DNA of 64,000 nt from contig NZ_RBAM01000010.1 in assembly GCF_003626645.1 (NCBI RefSeq), positions 1 to 64,000 of the forward strand. The letters run 5' to 3'. Positions 47,774 through 56,836 of this stretch are shown here, in pieces. Every line of letters starts with the position of its first letter. Position 1 is the first letter of the stretch. The position numbers and the translations under genes were made by a program. A model generated the notes under the pieces. That model was not told where the DNA came from. It saw only the letters and a program-made list of their open reading frames with translations, and did no database searches. This DNA is from Streptomyces klenkii. GTDB taxonomy: Bacteria > Actinomycetota > Actinomycetes > Streptomycetales > Streptomycetaceae.

Positions 47774-48880
47774 TCAGCCCATCAGTGCCTTGTACAGGTC
47801 CGCGGGGGTGGCCCGGGCCACGTCGGCGTCGTCGGGGAGTTCCGCACCGAGCTCCTCCTCCAGGACGACGGTGAGCTCGATGATCCGTACGGAGTCCACC
47901 GCCAGCTGCTCGCCGAGGGGCGTGTGGGGGTCCAGCGCGGTGCCTCGGGCGCCCAGCGTCCGGGCCACCAGGGTCAGGAATTCCTCCAGCGCGGGCACGT
48001 CGGCCACGGTCGTCCGCTCCTTCCCGGTCGTGCGCGGCCGGCCGCGGCGCGGGGGCCGTCCCGGCGGGCGCAGCGGCAGGTCCTGTTCGTAGTGCAGGCC
48101 GAGCCGCAACGCCGTCTCGGCCTTGGCCAGTTCGCCGCCCAGGTAGCCGGCGTGGGCGGGGTCCTCGATCACGCCGGCCTCCAGGAGGCCGAGGAGCATC
48201 GTCTCCCCCCGGGTGCCCTGCATTTCGTGGCGGGGCGTCACGTCGGAGCCGTAGTGGCGCAGCCGTATGCGGCCGCGGGCCCGGTCCACGGTGATCACGA
48301 CGAAGCCGTCGATGCCGTTCTCCAGGGGCTTGCGCCGTCCTACCGGGTGCAGGAGCCCGAAGGCCGGGAGCGGTGGTGCGTACGGAGCCGCACCGCTGTC
48401 GGGTCCGCCCGCGGGAAGCCGATCGCCCGCGGTGGTGTCGCGTACGGCGGAGAGCAGTGCGGCGACGGCGGTGCTCAGTTCCAGCGGGTCGCGCTCGCCG
48501 CGCAGGTCCACGAGTTCCACGCGGGCGCGCACTTCTTCGACCTCCCGGCGGGTCACCGACCGCAGGACGGGCAGGTGGCCGGTGGCGCCGGGGATGCGCG
48601 CGCTGCCGGGGCGCAGGCCGCGGCGGAAGAGGGCGACGAGGCTCTGCCCGGCCTGGAAGCGGGGCGAGTCGCGGCCGCAGACCAGCAGGCCGCGGACGGT
48701 GTGGTCGCGCGCCAGGGCCCGGACGATCTCCTCGATGCCCAGGTTGGCGGTCATCAGGGTGCCCGCCAGGGCCACGCCGGGCAGGCGGGCCAGCGGTCCG
48801 ACGAGTTCCCTGCTGCTGAGGGTGCAGACGGCCACCCGCGCCGGGGCGGGCTCCGCCGTGCCCTCCCCCGTTCTCACCAT
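47774..48880 (-). CDS. mmcE: MtrA-like / DUF4346 module fused to an acyl carrier domain (MmcE)
   Basis: 368 residues, ATG at 48880 overlapping the mmcD stop. Residues about 15-145 resemble MtrA, subunit A of the methanogen tetrahydromethanopterin S-methyltransferase: VRGLLVCGRDSPRFQAGQS, GSARIPGATGHLP, VRARVELVDLRGERD. Residues about 175-270 match DUF4346 (ENGIDGFVVITVDRARGRI; LLEAGVIEDPAHAGYLGGEL). After a basic linker, residues 294-368 are an acyl carrier domain with the phosphopantetheine Ser330 in LAVDSVRIIELTVVLEEELG. I recall mmcE being annotated as a methanopterin methyltransferase relative. Cobalamin binding and a link to the adjacent radical SAM are inferred. Confidence 0.8.
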   Translation of the reverse strand: MVRTGEGTAEPAPARVAVCTLSSRELVGPLARLPGVALAGTLMTANLGIEEIVRALARDHTVRGLLVCGRDSPRFQAGQSLVALFRRGLRPGSARIPGATGHLPVLRSVTRREVEEVRARVELVDLRGERDPLELSTAVAALLSAVRDTTAGDRLPAGGPDSGAAPYAPPLPAFGLLHPVGRRKPLENGIDGFVVITVDRARGRIRLRHYGSDVTPRHEMQGTRGETMLLGLLEAGVIEDPAHAGYLGGELAKAETALRLGLHYEQDLPLRPPGRPPRRGRPRTTGKERTTVADVPALEEFLTLVARTLGARGTALDPHTPLGEQLAVDSVRIIELTVVLEEELGAELPDDADVARATPADLYKALMG

Positions 48881-50709
48881 GTGGCTCCGCTGCCCTCCCC
48901 GGTGTACTGGCGGGGCAGTCCGCCGGGCCGTTCTTTGGGGATCGTCGAGCTGACCTCGATGACCCGGGCGCCGAGGCGGGTGAGCGCCTTGCCGACGCGC
49001 AGCTGCTCGTCGCGCAGGAGCTGCATCCGGTCGTGGAAGTACTGCTCGACGTCCACCACCTGCCGGGTCTGCTTGGCGGGATCGAGGGTGTCGTTCATGA
49101 CGGCTTCGAGGTTGGACATGAAGAAGGCGTAGTTGTACCGGCCCATTTCCTGGCGGACCTCGTGCACACGGGCCTTGAAGGCCTCCATCACGTCGTTGAC
49201 GCCGGGCAGCCGGCCGAACCTGCGGTGCAGGCGCGAGATGAAGGTCTGGAGGACGACGTTGTAGGTCTCGAAGGCGAAGACGGAGGAGTATTCGGTGATG
49301 ACGCCGTGGCGGTGGTAGTCGTCGTTGTTGTAGAGCCGGGCGAAGTGCTTGGCCAGGCGTCCGACCTTCGGGTCCTTGAACTCGTAGCCGTAGGGGTCGA
49401 GTCCGTCCAGGTAGGTGTCGTTCAGCAGGCCGTCGCCCTCCATGCGGCGCACGATGGCGGTGCCGGGGTAGATCTCCAGGCGTTCGGTCATCCGCCGCAG
49501 GTTGTGGCCGGAGTTGTCGCGCAGGAAGGCGGCGTTGGCGACGAGGGTGTCCACGGTGGCGTACGGGTGGAAGGGGATGAAGCCCATGGCCAGGTAGATG
49601 CCGTGTTCGCGCAGCATCCTGATGATGGTGACGTTGTCCTCGACCGTCGCGCGCTTCTCCCACAGCTGGAGTTCCTCAGCGGTGCCGGCTTCGATGCCGA
49701 CGTTGACCTTCTCCAGGCCGGAGGCGACGAGCAGGTCGAGCACGGCGTGGTCGTCGGCGGTGTCGCGCCAGTTCTCGGCGCGCATGCAGACGTTGTAGTA
49801 GATCTCCAGGCCGCGGTCGAGGATGCCGTTGGCGATGGCCGTCACGCGCTTCTTGCCCACGCGGCCGCCGTCGGGGTCCTCGAACGTGGAGTCCACGAAG
49901 TCGAAGGTGCGGAACTGGTGGCGCTCGACGATCTCGGCGACCTCCTCCACGATCTGCTCCGGCCCGCGTCCGCGCCAGGCCTTGCCGGCCTGCACCCGGT
50001 TCTTCAGGTGCGGCGCGGAGCAGAAGGCGCAGTTGGCGACGCAGCCCCGGCTGGTGCTCACCCGGACGTACTCCAGCTTGTTCCCGTGCTGGCTGAGCTG
50101 GTCCCGGGCGGGGAAGGGGAGGTCTTCGAGGTTGTGGATGAGGGGCCGGGCGGGGTTCTGGCGGGGCGTGCCGCCGGCGTCGCGGTAGCAGATGCCGCGC
50201 ACCTCGGAGAGCGGCTCCTTGAGGTAGAGCCGCTGGACGAGGTCCAGGACGGTGGGTTCGCCCTCGCCCACGGCGACGACGTCGGCCCAGGGGTTGTTGC
50301 GGAGCACGTCCGGGCCGGCGAAGGTGCCGGCGGGACCGCCGCAGGCGATCACCGTGCCGGGGAGCTCCTCCCGCAGGAGCCGGCACAGCGTCAGGCAGCT
50401 GCCCAGGTTGAGGCTCATGAGGGTGAAGCAGACGAGGTCGGGCCGGAAGTCCTTGAGCGCTTCGACCGCGGCGGCGGCCTCGCCGTCGCCGTGCTCCACC
50501 TCCCGGATCTCGGCGGTGAAGCCCGTGTGGCGCAGGACGCCGGCCATGTAGGCCACGCCCAGGTGCTCGGGCGACATCACGAGGTCGCCGTCGAGGAGGA
50601 TGAGGAAGCTGACCCGGAACGACGCGGGGTCCGTGATGCGCGGGTCGAGCGTCAGGTCGAGCGTTCCCGGTTTGGGCGCCGAAGGTACCAGACCGAGATC
50701 CTGCTTCAT
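48874..50709 (-). CDS. mmcD: B12-binding-domain radical SAM protein (MmcD)
   Basis: 611 residues, ATG at 50709 (overlapping the previous TAA by one base). The N-terminal half has a cobalamin-binding-type Rossmann domain (EHLGVAYMAGVLRHTGF, CFTLMSLNLGS, GGPAGTFAGPDVL). The radical SAM motif is CxxxCxxC in STSRGCVANCAFCSAPHLKN, followed by FDFVDSTFEDP, a long TIM barrel and YPGTAIVRRMEGDGLL. The family includes methylases and cyclases such as BchE. In mitomycin it is thought to take part in ring construction or a methylation or cyclisation step. It is coupled on both sides, to the AlkP-like gene upstream and mmcE downstream. Confidence 0.9.
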   Translation of the reverse strand: MKQDLGLVPSAPKPGTLDLTLDPRITDPASFRVSFLILLDGDLVMSPEHLGVAYMAGVLRHTGFTAEIREVEHGDGEAAAAVEALKDFRPDLVCFTLMSLNLGSCLTLCRLLREELPGTVIACGGPAGTFAGPDVLRNNPWADVVAVGEGEPTVLDLVQRLYLKEPLSEVRGICYRDAGGTPRQNPARPLIHNLEDLPFPARDQLSQHGNKLEYVRVSTSRGCVANCAFCSAPHLKNRVQAGKAWRGRGPEQIVEEVAEIVERHQFRTFDFVDSTFEDPDGGRVGKKRVTAIANGILDRGLEIYYNVCMRAENWRDTADDHAVLDLLVASGLEKVNVGIEAGTAEELQLWEKRATVEDNVTIIRMLREHGIYLAMGFIPFHPYATVDTLVANAAFLRDNSGHNLRRMTERLEIYPGTAIVRRMEGDGLLNDTYLDGLDPYGYEFKDPKVGRLAKHFARLYNNDDYHRHGVITEYSSVFAFETYNVVLQTFISRLHRRFGRLPGVNDVMEAFKARVHEVRQEMGRYNYAFFMSNLEAVMNDTLDPAKQTRQVVDVEQYFHDRMQLLRDEQLRVGKALTRLGARVIEVSSTIPKERPGGLPRQYTGEGSGATW

Positions 50710-52124
50710 TACTGCTCCCTGGTGTCGAGGGGGGCCGGTGGGCCGCCGGGCGGCGGGTCCGCCGTGCCGAGCACGGGCGTGCCGTCGAGGCCGTCCGGGA
50801 GGATGCCGATCGACGCGAGGACGGTGGGGGCCACGTCCGTCATGTCGTACGGCGCGGCGGCCCGCCCGGGGGGCGGCGGGACCGCGCCGCGGCGGTAGAG
50901 GACCGCGTCGTGGCGGGTATGGGTGCCGCTGAGGTGGTCGGTGCGTACGGTGGCGGTGCCGCCCCAGCCGCCGCGGAGCTGGATGCCGGGCGCGGGCACG
51001 GCCACGAGGTCGGGGGCGTGGTGCAGGAGCGGGCCGTGGTAGACGTCGGCCGCGCGGTGCAGGGCGCGCAGCAGCGGGGGCCCGTCGGCGTCGGGGCCGA
51101 CGCGGGTGCCGTCGCAGCGCAGTGCGGTCAGTTCGCGGGCGATCTCGGCGGCCGCGTCGTCCGCCTCGGCGTCGGTGAGGGCGCCGCCGGGGAAGCGGCT
51201 CTTGCGGTTGAGGTAGATGCGGGCGGGGTCGAGGGCGAAGGCGGTGCTGCGGGCGTCGAGGGCGTCCGGGCGCGGGCAGGCGTCGAGCGGGGCGAGCCAG
51301 CCGGACTCCCTGAGCCAGGCGTTGACGTAGACCTGGTGTGCGGCGGGGCCGAAGCCGTGGTCGCTCATCAGGAAGAGCTCCGTGCCCGCGGGGAGGGCGG
51401 CGACGAGCGTGCCGACGCTGTCGTCGACGAGGCGGTGGAAGGCGCGGAGCCGCTCGTGCAGGGGGTGGGCGGGGTCGGTGACGGCGCGCCAGAGGAAGTG
51501 GTAGACGCGGTCGGTCTCGGTGAGCACGGTGACCGCGAGGTCCCACGGTTCGTGGCGCAGGAGGTGGTCCATGGCGCGGGTCCGGGCGCGCAGGGCGCGC
51601 TCGGCGCGGTCCAGGAAGGCGGCGGGGCCGGCGGCGGCGTCACCGACTTCGACGTCGAGTTCGTATCCGAGGCCGCGCAGCAGGGGCAGCAGCCGGGGCG
51701 GGCTGACGGCGCGTTCGAGGTCGGGGGCGACGAAGCCGGAGACGACCGCGCCGCCGGTTTCTGGGGCGGGGTAGGTGCCGGGGACGTTCAGGCACAGGGT
51801 GCGCCGGCCGGCCCGGGCGGCGAGCTCCCACAGCGGGGGTTCCGCGAGGTCGGGCAGGCCGGGGAAGCGGATGTGCCGGCCGCCGCCGGGCGTGAGGTCG
51901 GTGAAGCCGTAGATGCCGTGCCGGCCGGGGTTGGTGCCGGTGAGGAAGGTGGCCCAGGAGGTGGAGCTGATCTCCGGTACGGGGGCGAGGAGTTCGGCGC
52001 AGTGGCCCTCGGCGAGCAGTCCGGCGACGCGGGGCATGGTGCCGTCGGCGGCGAGCCGGGTCAGCAGGGACCGGGGCATGCCGTCGAGCCCGATGACCAG
52101 GGCGCGTGCGGCGGGCGTGCTCAC
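50709..52124 (-). CDS. Alkaline-phosphatase-superfamily protein, complete metal site
   Basis: 471 residues from a GTG at 52124 that overlaps the mmcB stop (GTGA). Motifs: ALVIGLDGMPRSLL, the nucleophile loop SSTSWATFLTGTNPGRHGIYGF with Thr at the nucleophile position, VTVLTETDRVYHFLW, LMSDHGFGPAA and a C-terminal His loop THTRHDAVLY. All metal ligands are intact, so it is probably an active phosphohydrolase, sulfohydrolase or transferase. It lies between the acyl carrier gene and mmcD in one operon, so its substrate may be carried by MmcB. By gene order it would be mmcC. Confidence 0.85.
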   Translation of the reverse strand: MSTPAARALVIGLDGMPRSLLTRLAADGTMPRVAGLLAEGHCAELLAPVPEISSTSWATFLTGTNPGRHGIYGFTDLTPGGGRHIRFPGLPDLAEPPLWELAARAGRRTLCLNVPGTYPAPETGGAVVSGFVAPDLERAVSPPRLLPLLRGLGYELDVEVGDAAAGPAAFLDRAERALRARTRAMDHLLRHEPWDLAVTVLTETDRVYHFLWRAVTDPAHPLHERLRAFHRLVDDSVGTLVAALPAGTELFLMSDHGFGPAAHQVYVNAWLRESGWLAPLDACPRPDALDARSTAFALDPARIYLNRKSRFPGGALTDAEADDAAAEIARELTALRCDGTRVGPDADGPPLLRALHRAADVYHGPLLHHAPDLVAVPAPGIQLRGGWGGTATVRTDHLSGTHTRHDAVLYRRGAVPPPPGRAAAPYDMTDVAPTVLASIGILPDGLDGTPVLGTADPPPGGPPAPLDTREQ

Positions 52125-52381
52125 GCCATGCGCTCGCGGACGTAGCCGGCCAGGAGGTCGAGGCTGTCGATGAGCTTGATCGACAGGTCTTCGTCGGCGA
52201 TCTCGATGCCGAACTCGCTCTCGACCCAGATGAGGAACTCGATGGTGTTGATCGAGTCGAGGCCCAGCTTGTCCACGAGTCCCTGGTCGGGTACGTCCGA
52301 GGGCTCCATGGGGAGCTCCAGGGAGTCGACCAGCACCTTGCGGAGGCGGTCCTTGATCTCGTCCGTTGCGGTCTTCTCCAT
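52121..52381 (-). CDS. mmcB: Acyl carrier protein (MmcB)
   Basis: 86 residues, ATG at 52381. The 4'-phosphopantetheine attachment site is Ser43 in DKLGLDSINTIEFLIWVES, a standard carrier motif, with acidic helices II and III (GIEIADEDLS). MmcB is reported to receive AHBA from MitE and to hold it while MitB adds GlcNAc. The stop overlaps the start of an AlkP-like gene. Another carrier domain lies in MmcE, so two carriers act in the pathway. Confidence 0.95.
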   Translation of the reverse strand: MEKTATDEIKDRLRKVLVDSLELPMEPSDVPDQGLVDKLGLDSINTIEFLIWVESEFGIEIADEDLSIKLIDSLDLLAGYVRERMA

Positions 52382-52467
52382 GCGCGGAAACCTTTCTCCT
52401 CAGCTCCGTGGGAGCGGTGGGGTGCCAGGGGGCCCGGGGGACGGCCGCGGGCCGGTGGCGGTGGAGG

Positions 52468-54030
52468 TCACAGGTAGCCCATTTCGCGCAGCCGCTCGCT
52501 GGTGTACACGTCCTCGGTGCCGGCGGGGCTCTCCGCGGCGGCCGTGGCCGCACCGCCGGGGCCGGTGTCCGCGCGGACCGCCGAGAGGCGGGGGTCGGCC
52601 GGCGGGATGTCCACGTCGCCGGCGAGGGCGGCCTGTACGGGGGTGCCGTGCACGTCCGGCGGCCAGGAGGCGCCGAGGTCGGCCAGCAGGGTGGGCATGG
52701 TGTCCGTCAGTGCGACGGTCCCGGGCAGGCGGCCGGGGCGGACCCGCGGGGAGCGGTGCGCCCACATGCCGCGGTAACGGTGCAGGCCCGTCTGGGGGCT
52801 GGGCCGCCACACCTCGCCGCCCACGTCGCAGACGGGCAGCACGCTCTCGTCGTCCGGCAGCAGGAGCAGGTCGGGCGCGCGGCCGCAGTGCGGGCCGGGG
52901 TAGGCCTCCTCGCGGGGGACGACGGCCTGGAACACCCGGCGCCCGTCCGGCCCGGTGAGCCCCGCCAGCAGCCCGGCGGTCTCCTCCATGACCCGCTCGC
53001 GTTCGCGGGGTGCGACGCTGCCGCGCAGCTGGCGTCCCCGTACGTTGACGTTGAGGCCGTAGCTGCCGGGGACGGGCATGTAGACGCGGGTGCGCCGGAA
53101 GTCCACGTGGCGCCCCGCGCCCGCGAACCAGCTCGCCGCCCCGTCCTCGGGCTGCTCCCCGGGGGCGGTGGCCAGCAGTCCGGCCTCCTCCAGGAGGGTG
53201 TGCAGCGCGAGCGCGTGGTGCCCGGTGCCCAGGCCGTGGTCGGAGACGAGCACGACGCTGGTGTCCTCGTCGACGAGCTCCAGGAGCTCCCCCACGGCCC
53301 GGTCGACGGCCTGGTAGATGCGGGGGACGGCGGCGTCCCAGCCGCTGCCCTCCGGGGCCGGCCGGTGGCCGGGGTGGTCCGGTTCGCCGAAGTGCCAGTA
53401 GTGGTGGCCGACCCGGTCCGCCTCGGTGAGGACGACCATCACCACGTCGGTGGGCCGGGTGGTCATCAGGTGCCGCACCGAGCGGACGCGCGCGGCTACG
53501 TTGCGCTCGGCCTCCTCCAGATAGGCCAGGTCGCCGCGGAACATGGTCGCCAGATCCGACTGGAAATGGGCCTTGGCAGCGGCGAGTTCGCGCAGCAGGG
53601 AGGGCGGCCGGCAGTGGCGCAGCGTGCGTTCCAGGGGCCAGGTCACCTGATAGCCCGGCAGCTCGGCGGGCGGGTGGGACATGGGGATGTTGACGAGGCC
53701 GAGGGTGCGGCCCTGCGCGGCGAGCCAGTCCCAGGCGCTGGTGCGGCCCAGGTCCGCGGAGCGGGTGACGCGGGCGCCGTAGCCGGGGTCCTGGGTGTCG
53801 TAGAACTGGTAGATGCCGTGGCCGCCGGGCCGGCTGGCGCTGACGAACGTGCTCCAGCCGGGCGCCGTGTGGGCCGGCCAGGTGCAGTCGGTGACGGCCC
53901 GGGCGCTCTGCCCGAGGAGCGCGCCGATGTGGGGCAGGAGGCCCCGCTCCACGAGGGGATCGATGACGTCGAATGTGCCTCCGTCGATGCCGATGACGAG
54001 GGCGCGGGGAGAAGGAGCAGAAGGTGGCAC
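52468..54030 (-). CDS. Alkaline-phosphatase-superfamily protein, first gene of the mmc operon
   Basis: 520 residues from a GTG at 54030, preferred because GGAGG lies eight bases upstream; ATGs at 54060 and 54057 add ten residues. Motifs: ALVIGIDGGTFDVI, nucleophile loop GWSTFVSASRPGGHGIYQF (Thr), VLTEADRVGHHYWHF, VLVSDHGLGTGHHAL, MWAHRSPRV. The metal site looks intact. Its C-terminal part carries extra Ala/Pro-rich sequence ending YTSERLREMGYL. It heads the operon that includes mmcB, mmcD, mmcE and mmcF. By order it would be mmcA, which is uncertain. Confidence 0.8.
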   Translation of the reverse strand: MPPSAPSPRALVIGIDGGTFDVIDPLVERGLLPHIGALLGQSARAVTDCTWPAHTAPGWSTFVSASRPGGHGIYQFYDTQDPGYGARVTRSADLGRTSAWDWLAAQGRTLGLVNIPMSHPPAELPGYQVTWPLERTLRHCRPPSLLRELAAAKAHFQSDLATMFRGDLAYLEEAERNVAARVRSVRHLMTTRPTDVVMVVLTEADRVGHHYWHFGEPDHPGHRPAPEGSGWDAAVPRIYQAVDRAVGELLELVDEDTSVVLVSDHGLGTGHHALALHTLLEEAGLLATAPGEQPEDGAASWFAGAGRHVDFRRTRVYMPVPGSYGLNVNVRGRQLRGSVAPRERERVMEETAGLLAGLTGPDGRRVFQAVVPREEAYPGPHCGRAPDLLLLPDDESVLPVCDVGGEVWRPSPQTGLHRYRGMWAHRSPRVRPGRLPGTVALTDTMPTLLADLGASWPPDVHGTPVQAALAGDVDIPPADPRLSAVRADTGPGGAATAAAESPAGTEDVYTSERLREMGYL

Positions 54031-54672
54031 GAAATTGCCTCCAGCTCTGGAACGCATCATGACCGCAGGCGAAATCGTCCGGTCATCGACGGCCCGAGGA
54101 CATTAACAGCCCCTGAGCAGAGCGTCCACGGTACGGACGGCGGGTGCGGGGAGCGACCTCTCCCCGGGGCTGATCGGATTCGGCGGGTCAGCGGCAGATT
54201 TCACACGGCACGTATCCGGACGGAACCCGCCCCACGATACGCCAGGCGCGCCGCCGGCTCCAGGCACGCGATTCGCGCCACTTCACCGGCGAAATGACCG
54301 GCCGCAGATGCCTCCGGCACCCCGCCCGACCGGACCCGGCCCCTCCTGTGCGGCTGTCCGCGCAGGTCATAGCGGGAGGCGAAATCCCGTGGATCGCCGG
54401 CGAGTTCGGCGCAGAGGTTCGGTGCAGGGGTGTTGACGCCGACAACTATCCCGATGGAGGCTCGTGTTCGGGCATGTGATCCGGCCCACGACCGGGGGCC
54501 GGATCGCATGTCCCGTGACCGGCCGCTCATCGGACGCTTCGGCCGGCCCTTTCTCACGGCTGCGGAAAATCGCCGGGCGGCCGCTTCTCGCGGCCCCGGA
54601 CCGTCTTCCGCCCTCCCGTCGAACGGCGCCTTACGTCGACATCACAAGCGCGAGACCGAAAGGCTGCTCATC
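54031..54672. other. Divergent intergenic region between the mmc and mit operons
   Basis: 642 bases with no supported gene, separating the leftward operon starting at 54030 from rightward mitA. Short frames exist but show no protein features. TTGACG occurs at 54433-54438 facing right but lacks a good -10. This is the natural place for pathway-wide regulation, since both biosynthetic arms start here. Confidence 0.5.
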
Positions 54673-55833
54673 ATGCCGGACTCCGGTGAAGAAATGCTCT
54701 TTCCCTCCTGGCCGCAGCACGGCGAGGAGGAGCGCACCGGCCTGCTGCGGGCACTCGCGCAGGAAGGCTGGTGGCGTAACGGAGGATCGGAGGTCGAGAA
54801 CTTCGAGCGGGAATTCGCCGGCCATCACGGAGCGCCGTACGCGCTGGCGACGACGAACGGCACGCACGCGCTGGAGCTCGCGCTGGAGGTGATGGGCGTA
54901 CGGGCCGGCGACGAGGTCGTCGTCCCCGCGTTCACCTTCATCTCCTCCTCCCTGGCGGTGCAGCGCCTGGGCGCCGTGCCGGTCCCCGCCGACGTGCGGC
55001 CCGACACCTACTGCCTGGACACCGAGTCGGCGGCGGCGCTCGTCACGCCGCGGACCAGGGCGATCATGCCGGTGCACATGGCGGGCCAGTTCGCGGACAT
55101 GGACGCGCTGGAGAAGCTGTCCGTGGACACGGGTGTGCCCCTCCTCCAGGACGCCGCGCACGCCCACGGCGCCCAGTGGCAGGGCAGGCGGGTCGGTGAG
55201 CTCGGCAGCATCGCCGCCTTCAGCTTCCAGAACGGCAAGCTGATGACCGCGGGCGAGGGCGGGGCCCTGCTGCTGCCCGACGAGGAGTCCCACCGGGAGG
55301 CGTATCTGCGGCACTGCTGCGGCCGGCCGCCCGGCGACCGGCTCTACGCCCACCTGACCCAGGGCTCCAACTACCGCATGAACGAGTTCTCCGCAAGTGT
55401 CCTACGCGCGCAACTAGGCCGTCTGGAGGGGCAGTTGGAGGTGCGTGAGCAGCGTTGGGCACACCTGCGCGAGGCGCTCGCGGCGATCGGCGGAGTGGTG
55501 CCCCAGGGCCGGGACGAGCGCGGCACCCTGCACGCGCATTACATGGCGATGGTGCGGCTGCCCGGCATCACCGCGCAGCGGCGGCTCGCGCTGGTGGACG
55601 GCCTGGTGGAGCGGGGCGTCCCCGCCTTCGTCGGCTTCCCGCCCGTCTACCGCACCGAAGGCTTCCGGCACGGGCCGGTGCCGGGCGGCACCGAGGAACT
55701 GGCCGCGCACTGTCCCGTGGCGGAGGAGATCGGCGGCGACTGCGTGTGGCTGCACCACCGGGTGCTGCTCGCCGACGTGCCGGTGCTGGACCGGCTGGCC
55801 GAGGTCTTCGCCGGCCTCGTCCGCGCGCTCTGA
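54673..55833 (+). CDS. mitA: AHBA synthase (MitA)
   Basis: 386 residues, ATG at 54673 with GAAAGG upstream; the start agrees with known AHBA synthases of about 388. The sequence follows RifK closely: FPSWPQHGEEERTGLLRAL, WWRNGGSEVENFEREFA, VVVPAFTFISSSLAVQRLGA, IMPVHMAGQFADMDAL, and FSFQNGKLMTAGEGGA with the PLP-binding Lys189. It aromatises aminodehydroshikimate to 3-amino-5-hydroxybenzoate, the mC7N starter of mitomycins and ansamycins. This gene fixes the pathway type. It begins the operon mitA to mitH. Confidence 0.97.
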   Translation: MPDSGEEMLFPSWPQHGEEERTGLLRALAQEGWWRNGGSEVENFEREFAGHHGAPYALATTNGTHALELALEVMGVRAGDEVVVPAFTFISSSLAVQRLGAVPVPADVRPDTYCLDTESAAALVTPRTRAIMPVHMAGQFADMDALEKLSVDTGVPLLQDAAHAHGAQWQGRRVGELGSIAAFSFQNGKLMTAGEGGALLLPDEESHREAYLRHCCGRPPGDRLYAHLTQGSNYRMNEFSASVLRAQLGRLEGQLEVREQRWAHLREALAAIGGVVPQGRDERGTLHAHYMAMVRLPGITAQRRLALVDGLVERGVPAFVGFPPVYRTEGFRHGPVPGGTEELAAHCPVAEEIGGDCVWLHHRVLLADVPVLDRLAEVFAGLVRAL

Positions 55834-55837
55834 CGCG

Positions 55838-56836
55838 ATGCCGGTGCCCAGTGGCGCTACGGATCCGCGGCTGAGCGTCGTCGTGCCCAGCCGCGGGCCC
55901 GCGGCGCGCCTGCGCGCGACGCTCGCCTGCCTGGCCGGGCAGGGGCCGGGGGCGCCGCCCTTCGAGGTGCTCGTGGTCGACGACAATCCGGGGCCGGCGG
56001 ACGGTGATCCAGGACCTCCGCAGGACGATCCGGGACCGGCGGGCACGGGGGCCGGCCCTGCCGCCGTGGCCGGGGAGCTGGCCCGCGACCTGCCGGTGCG
56101 GGTGATTCCGGGGCCGATGCGGGGGCGGGCCGCCGCCCGCAACGCCGGGGCGGCCGCGGCCCGCGGGGCCCGCCTGGTGTTCCTGGACGACGACGTGCTG
56201 GTGGGGCCGGAGTTCCTCGCGGCCCACGCCGGCGCGGCGGACCCGGACGCCTTCGCGCACGGCCGGACCCGCGAACTGCCCACCGCCGCACGGCTGCTGA
56301 GGAGTCTGGAGGGCGGAAGCCCTGACGACGTCCGGCGGGCCCGGTCAGCCCTCGGCCCGGGGCACGCGCCGGCGCCGGGGCCGCCCGGGCCCGCCGCGCA
56401 CCGGCGGCTCGTCGCCAACGCCCTGGAGCGGACGGTCGAGGCCATGGCCGGCGGCACCCTGCCGGACGTCGCGCCCTGGCTCGGCTTCGTCGGCGCCAAC
56501 ACCGCCGTCGACCGCGACCGCTGGCGGCGGGCAGGGGGCTTCGACGAGGCCTTCGGGCTCACCTGGGGCTGCGAGGACCTGGAGTTCGGCTTCCGCCTGT
56601 ACGCGGCAGGCGTCCGCAGGATCCTGGTCCCGGACGCCCTGGGTGTCCACCTCAGCCACGCCCGGCCCGGGCGCTGGGAGCAGCACCACCGGAACCTGGA
56701 CCGCTTCCGGGCCCTTCACCCGCATGCCTCGGTGCGCGCCCTGGAGGCCCTGCTCGGACCCGAGGGCACGCCCGGGGAGTACGTACGCGCTGTCACCGCC
56801 GTGGCTGATGCACCGGTACGGGGTGGCACACGATGA
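55838..56836 (+). CDS. mitB: Family-2 glycosyltransferase (MitB)
   Basis: 332 residues, ATG at 55838, four bases after mitA. GT-A fold motifs: LSVVVPSRGPAARLRATLACL, FEVLVVDD, GRAAARNAGAAAARGARLVFLDDDVLVGPEFL in two pieces with the DDD metal motif, and GFDEAFGLTWGCEDLEFGFRL with the ED catalytic region. A Pro/Gly/Asp-rich insertion lies at about residues 48-70. MitB is reported to transfer GlcNAc from UDP-GlcNAc to the amino group of AHBA on MmcB. The next gene, mitC, removes the acetyl group. Confidence 0.9.
   Translation: MPVPSGATDPRLSVVVPSRGPAARLRATLACLAGQGPGAPPFEVLVVDDNPGPADGDPGPPQDDPGPAGTGAGPAAVAGELARDLPVRVIPGPMRGRAAARNAGAAAARGARLVFLDDDVLVGPEFLAAHAGAADPDAFAHGRTRELPTAARLLRSLEGGSPDDVRRARSALGPGHAPAPGPPGPAAHRRLVANALERTVEAMAGGTLPDVAPWLGFVGANTAVDRDRWRRAGGFDEAFGLTWGCEDLEFGFRLYAAGVRRILVPDALGVHLSHARPGRWEQHHRNLDRFRALHPHASVRALEALLGPEGTPGEYVRAVTAVADAPVRGGTR

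Noticed and set aside
26149..54030. Sulfamate nucleoside cluster (nucleocidin/ascamycin type)
   Set aside because: cysCDN plus phosphodiesterase-like proteins suggested it, but AHBA synthase, the mitA-H order, Mrd and MmcS fit mitomycin, and no nucleoside-forming genes are present.
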